Shown here: one piece after another, positions 47,401-55,318 of the stretch
Layout of the letters: each line of letters begins with the position of its first letter
Numbering within the stretch: position 1 is the stretch's first letter
From: Rubrivivax sp.
GTDB taxonomy: Bacteria > Pseudomonadota > Gammaproteobacteria > Burkholderiales > Burkholderiaceae_C
DNA: 64,000 nt
Reading direction: 5' to 3'
Assembly (NCBI GenBank): GCA_027485165.1
Contig: JAIXRN010000089.1
Span: 1 to 64,000 of the forward strand
Notes under the pieces: generated by a model
Database searches by the model: none
Told to the model about the DNA's origin: nothing
What the model saw: the letters and a program-made list of their open reading frames with translations, nothing else
Position numbers and translations under genes: made by a program

Positions 47401-49502
47401 ACGCGGCCCTGGCCCAGCACATCCTGCCCTTGCGCCGCGCCTACCCGCTGCGCGCCGCCGGCCAGGCCGCCAACGGCAACCCGCTGGTGCCAGACGAAGC
47501 CGTGGCCCTGCGCGACGTGGTGGACGGCGTGGCCCTGCTGGCCGCTCCTGCCAGTGCCGTGGCCACCGCTGCGGGCGTGCCTGACAGCGATGAACCCGGT
47601 TCGCCGCGCCGCCGGCTGCTGGCCGCCCATGCCGACCTGGCCACGATGTGGGACGCGGTGGCCGATGTGTCGGTCGCTGAAAGCGTCTACCAGGTCACCC
47701 AGGGCAACATGGAACGTGCCGCCGCCGCGCTGGCCACGCTGGACAAACAGGCCCAGCCGGTCGAACCGCAATCGGTGCTGAGCCCGCGCGACGGCATCAG
47801 CTACACCCAGCGCGTGCTGTGGCTGCTGGACGCCCAGGCCGACGCCCCCGTCGGCTGGCCGCAGGACGCGGCCTCGCAGGCCGAGCCCTTTGCCAACGCC
47901 TGGGTGGCCGAACTGCTGGGCGACCCGGCGCGCTTCGTGATGCGCGCCAGCGCCCAGGTGGAAGGCCTGGACGAACCGCAGGCGCTGGACGTGCACGCCG
48001 CGCAGCTGGGCGCGTCGCCCCTGGCCCTGCTGCTGGCCGTCAACGCCCCGGGCACCGGCAGCACCAGCGCGCTGGTGGGCGCGCCCGAGCCCGGCACCCC
48101 CGCCGGCACGGCGCAGCCGCTGAGCCGGCTGCGTGTGCTGGTGGTGGAAGCGCTGCAGGCCGCGGTGGCGCAGCGCTTCCCGGGGCGCGGTGCGCGCCTG
48201 CAGATCGAAGAACAGCGCGCCGACGAACAAGGCCTGCTGCACCTGGAAGCCCTGCTGGCGCTGGCGCAGCGGCTGCTGTCCCAGTCGCGCCCGGCCACGC
48301 GTCGCGACCTGGCCGTGGTCGAACCGCAGTTCGACCTGGGCAACACCGACGGCGACTTCCCCGGCGTGCAGGCCGACGAACTGTTCGGCCGTGCCGAAGC
48401 CGCCCTGGCCACGCTGCAGGCCCTGCGCGAACCCGTGAACGACGCGCTGACGGCCAGCGATGCCGACGCCGCCCGCATCGCCCTGCGCGCCCTGCGCCAC
48501 CACGGCGTGCTGGGCGCCGAAGCCGAAGCCCGCCCCGACCTGGCGGCGCTGGAACGCGACGCCGCCGACCTGCAGCGCGCCGAAACCGCGCTGCGCGATG
48601 TCGACGGCCGGCTGCAGCGCGCCGCCGACGGTCTAGCCGCGGCCGACGCCACCGTGGCCAGCCGCGCCGCCGCCGCCACGGACGCCATCAAGACCCTGCT
48701 GGGCAAGGCCTTCCCGGTGCTGCCGCTGTTCAGCCCCGGCCCGGCCGCCGCCGGCGTGGCCGCCAGCCTGGGGGCACAGGCAACGCTGCTGGCCGGCCGC
48801 AGCGCGGCCAGCATCGCCGGCTGGCTGCCCAAGATCGCCAAGGTGCGCGACGGTGCAGACCGCCTGCAAAGCCTGCTGCTGGCGCGCGAAGCCCTGGTGG
48901 GCGCCCTGCCCAGCCGGCGCTTTGCGGTGCTGCAGTCCACCGCCCGCCCCGGCCCGCGGGCGCCCTGGGACCAGGCCTGGATGGCGCTGCCCGAAGCCTG
49001 GCCGCAGCCCGACGACCCCGCCCAGGCCGACCTGCTGGGCGCCGCCCACGCCCGCCCCGACCTGGCCGTGGCCCTGCTGCGGCCAGACGGCCTGAACAAC
49101 GTGGCCGAAGACAGCCTGCTGGTGGGGCTGGTGTGCGACGACTGGGCCGAGACCGTGCCCCTGCACACCAGCACGGCCGCCATCGCCTTCCACTACGACG
49201 CCCCGGGCGCGCGCCCGCCGCAGACCCTGCTGCTGGCCGTGCCGCCGCGCATCGGCCTGCCGAACTGGGACTTCGACACCGTGCTGGACACCGTGCGCGA
49301 AGCCTTTGCCCTGGCCCAGATTCGGTCCGTGCGCCCGCCCCAGCTGCCCGACGCGGTGAACCTGGCGCTGCCGATGAATGCCATCCCCGATTCAAGCCGC
49401 AAGGACATGGCCGGCTTCGACATCCGGGCCCTGGCGTCGACCGCCTTGCAGTCGGCCATCGCGGGTTCGATGAGCAAGATCGTCCCCTCGAACAAAGCCT
49501 GA
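44478..49502 (+). CDS. Very large uncharacterised protein (cluster gene 3 of 4)
   Basis: A 1674-residue protein, the largest in the window. The ATG at 44478 follows the gene 2 stop by 10 bp, and the open frame upstream lies inside gene 2. The N-terminus is a probable coiled coil (residues about 10-90, rich in Ala/Glu/Arg heptads). Blocks follow: LPVRLETRYG (about 110), LLLRIYPDAAHVQRH, GFIPVGTPTNNTRSG (about 380), SYIQQMWVNADAPVQF, VDMQPYGLLPVLA (about 505) and, near the end, GLPNWDFDTVLDTVREAFALA. There is no signal peptide and no recognised enzyme motif. Function is unknown. Confidence 0.8.
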   Translation: MARPPQIAPLAALRAQRIANDAELAEAIAAVEAARRQRDRLVSQAGGGNAIGEAGFLLQAAQERYTGLRVRRGELLAEVTALSNAAANAASDDESAALFGALEGDQPILMLPVRLETRYGTDALGQRELLLRIYPDAAHVQRHLAALTEAEQAAGRAYWQARFERLALPPPDTQPPSEAWRMQDQRAQALWGELVRTLRAPRAAWVVQRTRPLNAAHLDGANPAPAEPDFPPAAAPGSRLAAQPAAVMLPDRFCAVGLDDSGRVLFRRFGQPVPDVLAMAPVIAPGDKPSAGEAQAAFSGEAEWLAHFEAAVAVGMGLRIRQAEIDAWRQRHPGTPAFNLANPLAQLLVLGIDWTLTPEQAADGVAALLEAQAASNGIGFIPVGTPTNNTRSGASGHSPALLRDPAAAQPDPPAPGTSAVEALRFALGLPDSSFISVNIPGAELDDASLAGHMANALYAGTIGSYIQQMWVNADAPVQFSASARDALRAHVVTYLRPAGPLQPLRVDMQPYGLLPVLAAGRYAGENAFENGLHGVLQSLRPKWQGALPQVPRFDGSTASTHALLQHGPWAQTLSYRQINEDAVASAAQSQLANFQQTLRSLPGSVYLRAMQATWGPQAANATVLSALPLARAVLQPEPSRLPAAMPWVLADSQVKAREAADETPAPAYIGAIASAIDAGTDLKGRFAQLRQAQALLHGLLVWSADREADTGNVGLLAEVPGVLAQGHASQLLRTPLAVGVDDDRSDERVLQLEHAGQVARLALPGVTGDDGIGTHVARQAASAAASALREGTPLVYTAWFREPQRSLLDGWQLRLPRYARHLGSVRASLGELATRTVGELNWALRTTLDGFDYRLDAWATSLATRRLARLRVGADNQRRTGLHVGAYGWVLGLRPDPADNRESRGHMLMPSLRHAAAAAVLRSGFDNGDISERKTFTLDLSSARVRAARDLFEGLAQGQPLARLLGYRFERALRDAALAQHILPLRRAYPLRAAGQAANGNPLVPDEAVALRDVVDGVALLAAPASAVATAAGVPDSDEPGSPRRRLLAAHADLATMWDAVADVSVAESVYQVTQGNMERAAAALATLDKQAQPVEPQSVLSPRDGISYTQRVLWLLDAQADAPVGWPQDAASQAEPFANAWVAELLGDPARFVMRASAQVEGLDEPQALDVHAAQLGASPLALLLAVNAPGTGSTSALVGAPEPGTPAGTAQPLSRLRVLVVEALQAAVAQRFPGRGARLQIEEQRADEQGLLHLEALLALAQRLLSQSRPATRRDLAVVEPQFDLGNTDGDFPGVQADELFGRAEAALATLQALREPVNDALTASDADAARIALRALRHHGVLGAEAEARPDLAALERDAADLQRAETALRDVDGRLQRAADGLAAADATVASRAAAATDAIKTLLGKAFPVLPLFSPGPAAAGVAASLGAQATLLAGRSAASIAGWLPKIAKVRDGADRLQSLLLAREALVGALPSRRFAVLQSTARPGPRAPWDQAWMALPEAWPQPDDPAQADLLGAAHARPDLAVALLRPDGLNNVAEDSLLVGLVCDDWAETVPLHTSTAAIAFHYDAPGARPPQTLLLAVPPRIGLPNWDFDTVLDTVREAFALAQIRSVRPPQLPDAVNLALPMNAIPDSSRKDMAGFDIRALASTALQSAIAGSMSKIVPSNKA

Positions 49503-49516
49503 CAGGGCCCACCGCC

Positions 49517-51466
49517 ATGAGCGTATTGATCAACAAGCAGTTCGTCGCCGGCGCGGTGGCGGCACGCAAGAGCCTGACCGAGCTGATCAAGCCCGAGCCC
49601 ACGTTCGAAGGCCTGCTGCGGCTGGAAACCGACCCGCGTGGCGAGAGCTACGACGAAGCCCTGGCCGCGCGCGTGGCCGACCCGCTGTGGCTGCTGGCGC
49701 GGCAATGGCAGTTCCGCGAATTCGACGGCGAAGACGCGGGCTCGCCGCTGGCCGTGCACTACCGGCTGCAAGGCACGCCGCTGCTGGGCTGGGCCGCTGG
49801 CGCAGCCCCAGGTGACGACGCCTTCACTGCCCTGGGCGGCGCCCCGCTGGAACCGCTGGTCGAAGCCGAGGCCGTGCTCACCGACCCGCAAGGCCACGCC
49901 CGCGCAAATGCCGAAGCCGGCCAGATGCTGGTGCGCCTGCTGGACGATGCCGGCGTCGACGCCAGCCCCGTGCGCAGCGCCTTCCCTGGCGTGGCAGCGC
50001 CGCCGGCAGACATGTTGTCCGACCCCGCCGGTACGCTGTGGCACCTGGTGCTGGCCGGTCGCAGCATCGACGCGCAGGCGCTGGCCACGGCGTGCGCCCC
50101 GCTGCGCGTGGACGGCGCCTTGCCCGCCCTGCCCGCGCCGCTGCTGGCCGCCGGCCTGCTGGCCGACGCCCTGCCGGCGCTGAACGAATGGCTGCGCTGG
50201 ATGGACGACTTCATCTTCGAACCCGCAGGTGGCGCGCCCAACGCGGCCTGGAACCCGGCGCGGCAGGAATACGCCTTCGAACTGGCCGCAGGCCGCGGCG
50301 CCGCCGAACGCCTGCGCCTGGACGCCGACGAGTACGTGGATGGCCGCATCGACGCGCACGACTTCGACCTGCGCGATGCCAACCGCACACTGATGCCCGG
50401 TCAGGCCGGCACGCTGGACGACGCCGCAGACCGCGAAAGCTTCCCCACCCCCGTGCAGTACCCGGGCATGCCGGCTTCGCGCTACTGGGAATTCGAAGAC
50501 GCGGCGGTGAACTTCGCGCGCCTGGACGCGGCGTCCATGGACATGGTGCGCATGATGGTGGCCGAGTACGCCCTGGTGCACGGCAACGACTGGTTCATGG
50601 TGCCGGCCCGCGTGCGCGCTGGCGGTCTGTACCGCGTGGCGGCGCTGCGCGTGACCGACAGCTTTGGCCGCGTCACCGACGTCCAGCCCGTGGCAGCCGT
50701 GGACGGCGCCGACTGGCGGCTGCACGGCCTGACGCGCACGGACGCCGCTGCCATCGACAGCGGCTGGCTGTTCATCCCGCCACCGCTGTCCGACACGCTG
50801 GAAGGCAACCCGCTGGAAGAAGTGGCCTTCGCGCGCGACGAGATGGCCAACCTGGCCTGGGCGATCGAAAAGCGCGTGCAAGGCACCAGCGGCGAGCCGC
50901 TGGACCGCAGCCTGGAAGACCAGCGCTACGCCATCCGCCAGCAGCCCAGCGTGGCCGGCAGCGACGCCCGCGTGCTCTACCGGCTGATGACGCCCGTGGC
51001 CAGCCACTGGCTACCGCTGCTGCCCGTGCGCCGGCAGGGTGACCTGGGCCTGGACATCCAGCTGGAACGCGGCGGCATGAAGCGCTTCTACCGCCGCGAC
51101 GACGCTGCGCGCGCGCAAGACCCGGCCTACGCAGCCTTCCTGACCCGGCTGGACGACACAGCAGCCTTGCCTGGCAGCTTCGTGGAAAAACTGGCCAGCA
51201 CCGACCCCGACATCGCCATTTACGCCTTCCACCCGCGCGGCCGCGTGCTGCGCAACAACCTGGCGCTGCCGGTGAATGAGGACGGCTTGCGCATCGAAGA
51301 AGAAGAGCTGGCGCGCAGCGGCTTCATCGTCGAACGTCGCTTTCAGTACGCCCGCAGCGCCGACGGCCGCGCCTGGCTGTGGGTGGGCCGGCGCAAGCGC
51401 GTGGGTAAGGGTGAAGCCGCCAGCGGCCTGGCCTTCGACCTGCGGGTGGTGGCGGGCAGCCGCTGA
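49517..51466 (+). CDS. Uncharacterised protein (cluster gene 4 of 4)
   Basis: A 649-residue protein starting 14 bp after gene 3. The N-terminal block VADPLWLLARQWQFREFDGEDAGSPL (about residues 54-80) and the central RYWEFEDAAVNF (about 322) with MVAEYALVHGNDWFMVP (about 347) look strongly constrained: aromatic-rich and with little low complexity. The C-terminal region has AIYAFHPRGRVLRNNLALP and ends ARSGFIVERRFQYARSADGRAWLWVGRRK, a possible beta-rich domain. No signal peptide or known catalytic site. It ends 29 bp from the convergent sucrose phosphorylase gene, closing the cluster. Confidence 0.8.
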   Translation: MSVLINKQFVAGAVAARKSLTELIKPEPTFEGLLRLETDPRGESYDEALAARVADPLWLLARQWQFREFDGEDAGSPLAVHYRLQGTPLLGWAAGAAPGDDAFTALGGAPLEPLVEAEAVLTDPQGHARANAEAGQMLVRLLDDAGVDASPVRSAFPGVAAPPADMLSDPAGTLWHLVLAGRSIDAQALATACAPLRVDGALPALPAPLLAAGLLADALPALNEWLRWMDDFIFEPAGGAPNAAWNPARQEYAFELAAGRGAAERLRLDADEYVDGRIDAHDFDLRDANRTLMPGQAGTLDDAADRESFPTPVQYPGMPASRYWEFEDAAVNFARLDAASMDMVRMMVAEYALVHGNDWFMVPARVRAGGLYRVAALRVTDSFGRVTDVQPVAAVDGADWRLHGLTRTDAAAIDSGWLFIPPPLSDTLEGNPLEEVAFARDEMANLAWAIEKRVQGTSGEPLDRSLEDQRYAIRQQPSVAGSDARVLYRLMTPVASHWLPLLPVRRQGDLGLDIQLERGGMKRFYRRDDAARAQDPAYAAFLTRLDDTAALPGSFVEKLASTDPDIAIYAFHPRGRVLRNNLALPVNEDGLRIEEEELARSGFIVERRFQYARSADGRAWLWVGRRKRVGKGEAASGLAFDLRVVAGSR

Positions 51467-51495
51467 CGGGATCGATCGGCCAAGCCTGACGGCGT

Positions 51496-53013
51496 TCAGC
51501 CGCCCAGCAGCAGGGTCTGCGGCGGGCCGGCAGCGTGGCTGTGTTGCACCTGGCCCGTGCCCAGGCGCAGGTCGGCTTGCAGTTCAGCGAAGTGTTCGCC
51601 CTGCTGCCAGCGCAGCACCAGGCGGCTGTCGCTGTCGGCCGCGTCGCCGGTGCTGCTGGCGCTGCTGGTGTCGCCCACGTTGAACTGCCCGCCGAAGGCC
51701 GGGTGCGCATTGCGCAGGCGGATCAACGCCAGCAGCGCCTGCACCACCGGGCGTTGCAGCGCGGCGTGGATCTCCTGCGGCGTGTAGTGGTGGCGGTTGA
51801 TGTCGCGCCCCACGCCGCTCTTCGCCAGCAGGGCCATGTCGTTTTCGCCTGCCAGCAGGCCCACGTAGTAGACCTGTGGCACGCCGGGCATGAAGAACTG
51901 GATGGCGCGCGCCAGCAGGTAGGCGCTGTCGTTTCGGCCCAGCGCGTCGTAGAAGCTGCAGTTGACCTGGTACAGGTCCAGGTTGCTGGCCGCGGCACCC
52001 GTGGCCTGGCGGCTGGTGCCGCCGCTGTTGGCGTGGATCCGTTCGACCAGCGCGTCCAGCTCGGCCGGGGGCACCAGGCCCGGGCGGCCCGTGCGGTCTG
52101 CCGGGTCGGCGCCGATGTCGATGATGCCGATGCCGTCGTGCGTGTCCAGCACCGTCAGCGCGTTGTTTGGGCGCACGGCGATCCAGCGCTTCAGCGGCGC
52201 GGCCGTGCCGTTGAACAGGGCATGCAGCACGAGGGGCGGCAACGCGAAGTCGTAGACCCAGTCCACCTGGCGCGCGATCTCGATCTGGCGCTGGTAATAG
52301 CTGTGGATTTCCACCAGCACCTCGGTGCCCAGTGCCTTGGCCTGCGCAGCGAAGCGGCCGATGAAGTCGAAGGTCTCGGGCAACATGAAGCAGCTGGTGC
52401 CCGGCTTCTTGATGGCGTAGCCCACGGCGTCCAGCCGCACCATGCCGATGCCGTTGCTGGCAAAGGTCTGCAGGATGCCCTGCAGGTAGGCCGCGCCCTG
52501 CGGGTGCTGCACGTTGATGTCCAGCTGGCTGGGCGTGAACGTGGTCCAGAGCAAGCGCTTGTCGCCATTCGCCAGCGGCACCACGGTGCAGGGCATGCCC
52601 GGGCGCGGCCGGTAGATGGCCAGCAGGTCGGCTTCCGTCGCGCCATTCGGGAACACGTCGTCCAGGCCCAGGAACAGGCCGGCGTAGGGCGAGGCATCGC
52701 CGCGCTGGGCGTAGTCCAGGAACTGCGGCGACTGGCTGGACATGTGGTTGACGATCACGTCGCCCATCACGTCCAGGTGCTGCGTGAGCGCGCGCACGTC
52801 GGGCCAGGCGCCCAGGCGCGGGTCCACCAGGGTGTGGTCGATGGGGTCGAAGCCGGCATCCGATCCGTCGATGGGGTGGAAGAAGGGCAGCAGGTGCACG
52901 CCGCCGAACAGGCCGGCCAGCGCGCCGCCTTCGGTCAGCAGCGCCTGCAGTGCCTTCAGGCCGCCGCCGCCCAGGCGGTCGACATAGGTGATCAGTTGAA
53001 CCTGGTTCTTCAT
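51496..53013 (-). CDS. gtfA: Sucrose phosphorylase (GH13 subfamily 18)
   Basis: Cytoplasmic enzyme splitting sucrose with phosphate into alpha-glucose-1-phosphate and fructose. The 505 residues begin NQVQLITYVDRLGG, typical of the family. Catalytic residues are visible: nucleophile Asp in VRLDAVGYAIKK, acid/base Glu in VLVEIHSYY, and the transition-state Asp in LDTHDGIGIID. The short length and lack of GH13 N-terminal extensions fit true sucrose phosphorylase rather than amylosucrase. It overlaps the transporter gene by 4 bp and is last in the sucrose operon. Confidence 0.95.
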   Translation of the reverse strand: MKNQVQLITYVDRLGGGGLKALQALLTEGGALAGLFGGVHLLPFFHPIDGSDAGFDPIDHTLVDPRLGAWPDVRALTQHLDVMGDVIVNHMSSQSPQFLDYAQRGDASPYAGLFLGLDDVFPNGATEADLLAIYRPRPGMPCTVVPLANGDKRLLWTTFTPSQLDINVQHPQGAAYLQGILQTFASNGIGMVRLDAVGYAIKKPGTSCFMLPETFDFIGRFAAQAKALGTEVLVEIHSYYQRQIEIARQVDWVYDFALPPLVLHALFNGTAAPLKRWIAVRPNNALTVLDTHDGIGIIDIGADPADRTGRPGLVPPAELDALVERIHANSGGTSRQATGAAASNLDLYQVNCSFYDALGRNDSAYLLARAIQFFMPGVPQVYYVGLLAGENDMALLAKSGVGRDINRHHYTPQEIHAALQRPVVQALLALIRLRNAHPAFGGQFNVGDTSSASSTGDAADSDSRLVLRWQQGEHFAELQADLRLGTGQVQHSHAAGPPQTLLLGG

Positions 53014-54338
53014 GCGGGGGCGCGTTCGGTGCGGGGGGCGGGCGCGGTCTTGACGAAGAGCACGGCCACGGCGGCGCAGGCCAGCAACGCGCCGGCCAGG
53101 CGGATGACGTTATCGGGCTGGCCACCCAGCAGGCGGTCGTAATACAGCGGCAGCGTCAGCATCTGGATGAGCATCGGGATGACGATGAACATGTTGAAGA
53201 TGCCCATGTACACGCCAGCGCGTTCGGGCGGGATGCTGCCGGCCAGCATCACGTAGGGGTTGCCCATGATGCTGGCCCAGGCCAGGCCGACGCCGATCAT
53301 GGGCACGAAGAGCCAGGCCTTGTCCTGGATGGCTGGGATGGCCCACATACCGGCCGCTGCTGCCAGCAGGCAGAAGGCGTGCACGGCCTTCGGGCCCAGC
53401 TTGCGCACGAAAGGCACCATCGCGAAGGCAGCGATGAAGGCCACGAAGTTGTAGAAGCCGCCGATCTGGCCGTTCAAGAGACTGGCGTCGCGAAAGCCGG
53501 CCGACTGCGCGTCGGCCGTGCCGTACATCGTCTTGGCCAGGCTGGGCACGATGTAGATCCAATAGCACATCATGCCGTACCACTGGAACAGCTTCATCCA
53601 CCACAGCTGGCGCATGGTGGGCGGCATGTCCTTGATGGCGGCCCAGATCTCGCGCAGCGTGGCCCCCACGCCCGTGGGCTGGGCCCGAATGTGGGCCAGT
53701 TCAGCGGGCGACAGGGGCAGTTCAGGCACCTTGCGGATGCTCCACCAGACCGTGGTGAAGGACAGCAGCGCGCCGATGACGAAGGCCGACAGCGTGACCT
53801 GCGGGATGTGGTTGTCGCCCACTGCGTCCTTGTTCATGCCCAGCCACACCAGGATGCTGGGCGCCAGGTAGGCCAGCGTCTGCGCCAGGCCGGTGAACGC
53901 GCTTTGCGTCAGGAACCCCAGCGAATGCTGGTCGCGGTTCAGGCGGTCGCTGACGTAGGCGCGGTAGGGCTCCATCGTCGTGTTGTTGGCGGCGTCCAGG
54001 ATCCACAGCAGCCCGGCCGCGAACCACAGCGTGGGGCTGAAGGGCATGATCAGCAGGCCCAGGCTGCACAGGATGGCGCCGATCAGGAAATACGGCGTGC
54101 GCCGGCCCCAGCGGCTGGCGGTGCGGTCGCTCAAAGCGCCGATCAGCGGCTGCACCAGCAGCCCCGTCATGGGCCCGGCCAGCCACAGGTAGGGCAGGTC
54201 CTTGCCCTCAGCGCCCAGGTAGGCGTAGATCGGGCTCATGTTGGCCTGCTGCAGCCCGAAGCTGAACTGGATGCCGAAAAAGCCGAAGTTCATGTTCACG
54301 ATCTGCCAGAACGACAGACGTGGCTTGGCAGTGGTCAT
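53010..54338 (-). CDS. MFS sugar transporter (sucrose/GPH-type)
   Basis: Inner-membrane symporter likely importing sucrose. The ATG at 54338 gives 442 residues with about 12 helices; the longer open frame upstream lies in the fructokinase gene. Features are [24 protein letters not shown] in helix 1, the loop [24 protein letters not shown] (D-R-RRP-like GPH/SUC motif) and [15 protein letters not shown]. These resemble plant SUC carriers and bacterial homologues found with sucrose phosphorylase. Its stop overlaps the gtfA start (ATGA), and it follows fructokinase after 20 bp. Confidence 0.9.
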   Translation of the reverse strand: MTTAKPRLSFWQIVNMNFGFFGIQFSFGLQQANMSPIYAYLGAEGKDLPYLWLAGPMTGLLVQPLIGALSDRTASRWGRRTPYFLIGAILCSLGLLIMPFSPTLWFAAGLLWILDAANNTTMEPYRAYVSDRLNRDQHSLGFLTQSAFTGLAQTLAYLAPSILVWLGMNKDAVGDNHIPQVTLSAFVIGALLSFTTVWWSIRKVPELPLSPAELAHIRAQPTGVGATLREIWAAIKDMPPTMRQLWWMKLFQWYGMMCYWIYIVPSLAKTMYGTADAQSAGFRDASLLNGQIGGFYNFVAFIAAFAMVPFVRKLGPKAVHAFCLLAAAAGMWAIPAIQDKAWLFVPMIGVGLAWASIMGNPYVMLAGSIPPERAGVYMGIFNMFIVIPMLIQMLTLPLYYDRLLGGQPDNVIRLAGALLACAAVAVLFVKTAPAPRTERAPA

Positions 54339-54358
54339 GGGCCGCCTTGTGGGGTGCT

Positions 54359-55318
54359 TCAGGTGGAAAGGGCGGGCGCCGTAGGGCCGAAGCCCAGCGT
54401 CTGGCGCAAGGCCTGCACGCGCGCCAGGTCTGGCGGCAATGCGCCCCGCCAGGTGCACACCGCGGCGGCCAGCCGGTTGGCGGCCTGCAGGCTGGGCAGC
54501 AGCGGCCAGCCGTGGGCCTGGCCGGCCAGCACGGCGGCGGTGAAGGCGTCGCCCGCGCCCACGGTGTCTTGCAGGTGCTGCAGGGTTTCGGCCGGGCCCT
54601 GGGCGTCCACCCGGCCAGCGGCGTCGGCCGTGAACCAGCCCTGCGCGCCACGCGTCACCACCCAGCGCTGCACGCCGAAGCGCTGCGACAGCGCCGGCAG
54701 CGTGGCAGCGCCGTACCAGTGGTGCAGGCGTTCCAGTTCTTCGTCGTTCACCTTCACCCAGTCGGCCAGGTGCAGGGCTTCTTCGGCCAGGGCGGGCAGG
54801 CCGGGCACGTCGCGCAGGTTCAGGTCCAGCACGCGCAGCGCGCCCGTGGCCGCCAGGCAGTGCGCGATGGCCGCCCGTGAAGGCGCATGCCGCAGTGCCA
54901 GGCTGCCAAAGCACACCAGGCGCGGGGCGTGGCCCTGCAGCAGGGGCAGGGCGGCTTCGGCGTCGATGTGGTCCCAGGCGCTTTCAGCCGCGATCTCGAA
55001 CCGGTGGCCCTGCTGCGGGTCGGCCGCGGGCAGCACCTGCACCAGCCCGGTGGGCTGGCTGGCGTCGGTCTGCACGCCCTGCAGGGGCAGGCCCAGCCGG
55101 GCCATCTCGGCACGCAGCGCGACCGCCGCTTCATCGCGCCCCAGCCGGGTGATGAACAGTGTGGGCACGCCAAAGGCCGACAGCCAGCGCGCCACGTTGA
55201 AAGGGGCCCCACCCGGCACCTGCGTGCCGTCGGGGTAAGCGTCGACCAGCGCTTCGCCCAGCACCGCCACGCTGGCGGGGGGGTTGCGGGCAGGCGCGGC
55301 CGGGTCTGACATGGGCAT
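54359..55318 (-). CDS. Fructokinase (PfkB/ribokinase family)
   Basis: Phosphorylates the fructose released by sucrose phosphorylase. The 319 residues show the N-terminal substrate motif GGAPFNVARWLSAFG, the LDLNLRD and VKVNDEELERL segments, and the PfkB catalytic signature DTVGAGDAFTAAVLAG with the base aspartate. Two close starts exist (MPMSDP); the first at 55318 lies directly next to the receptor gene stop with no gap. Neighbouring genes support fructose as substrate rather than another sugar. Confidence 0.93.
   Translation of the reverse strand: MPMSDPAAPARNPPASVAVLGEALVDAYPDGTQVPGGAPFNVARWLSAFGVPTLFITRLGRDEAAVALRAEMARLGLPLQGVQTDASQPTGLVQVLPAADPQQGHRFEIAAESAWDHIDAEAALPLLQGHAPRLVCFGSLALRHAPSRAAIAHCLAATGALRVLDLNLRDVPGLPALAEEALHLADWVKVNDEELERLHHWYGAATLPALSQRFGVQRWVVTRGAQGWFTADAAGRVDAQGPAETLQHLQDTVGAGDAFTAAVLAGQAHGWPLLPSLQAANRLAAAVCTWRGALPPDLARVQALRQTLGFGPTAPALST

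Noticed and set aside
44304..48503. 1399-aa open frame on the minus strand across cluster genes 2 and 3
   Set aside because: Its composition (His/Gln/Gly/Arg-rich, no motifs) is that of a reverse-strand shadow of GC-rich coding DNA. The plus-strand genes have the real conserved blocks and spacing.
37334..51466. Contractile injection system or phage tail locus
   Set aside because: No sheath, tube, baseplate, spike, ATPase or lysis genes were recognised, and the four proteins do not resemble tail proteins by eye.
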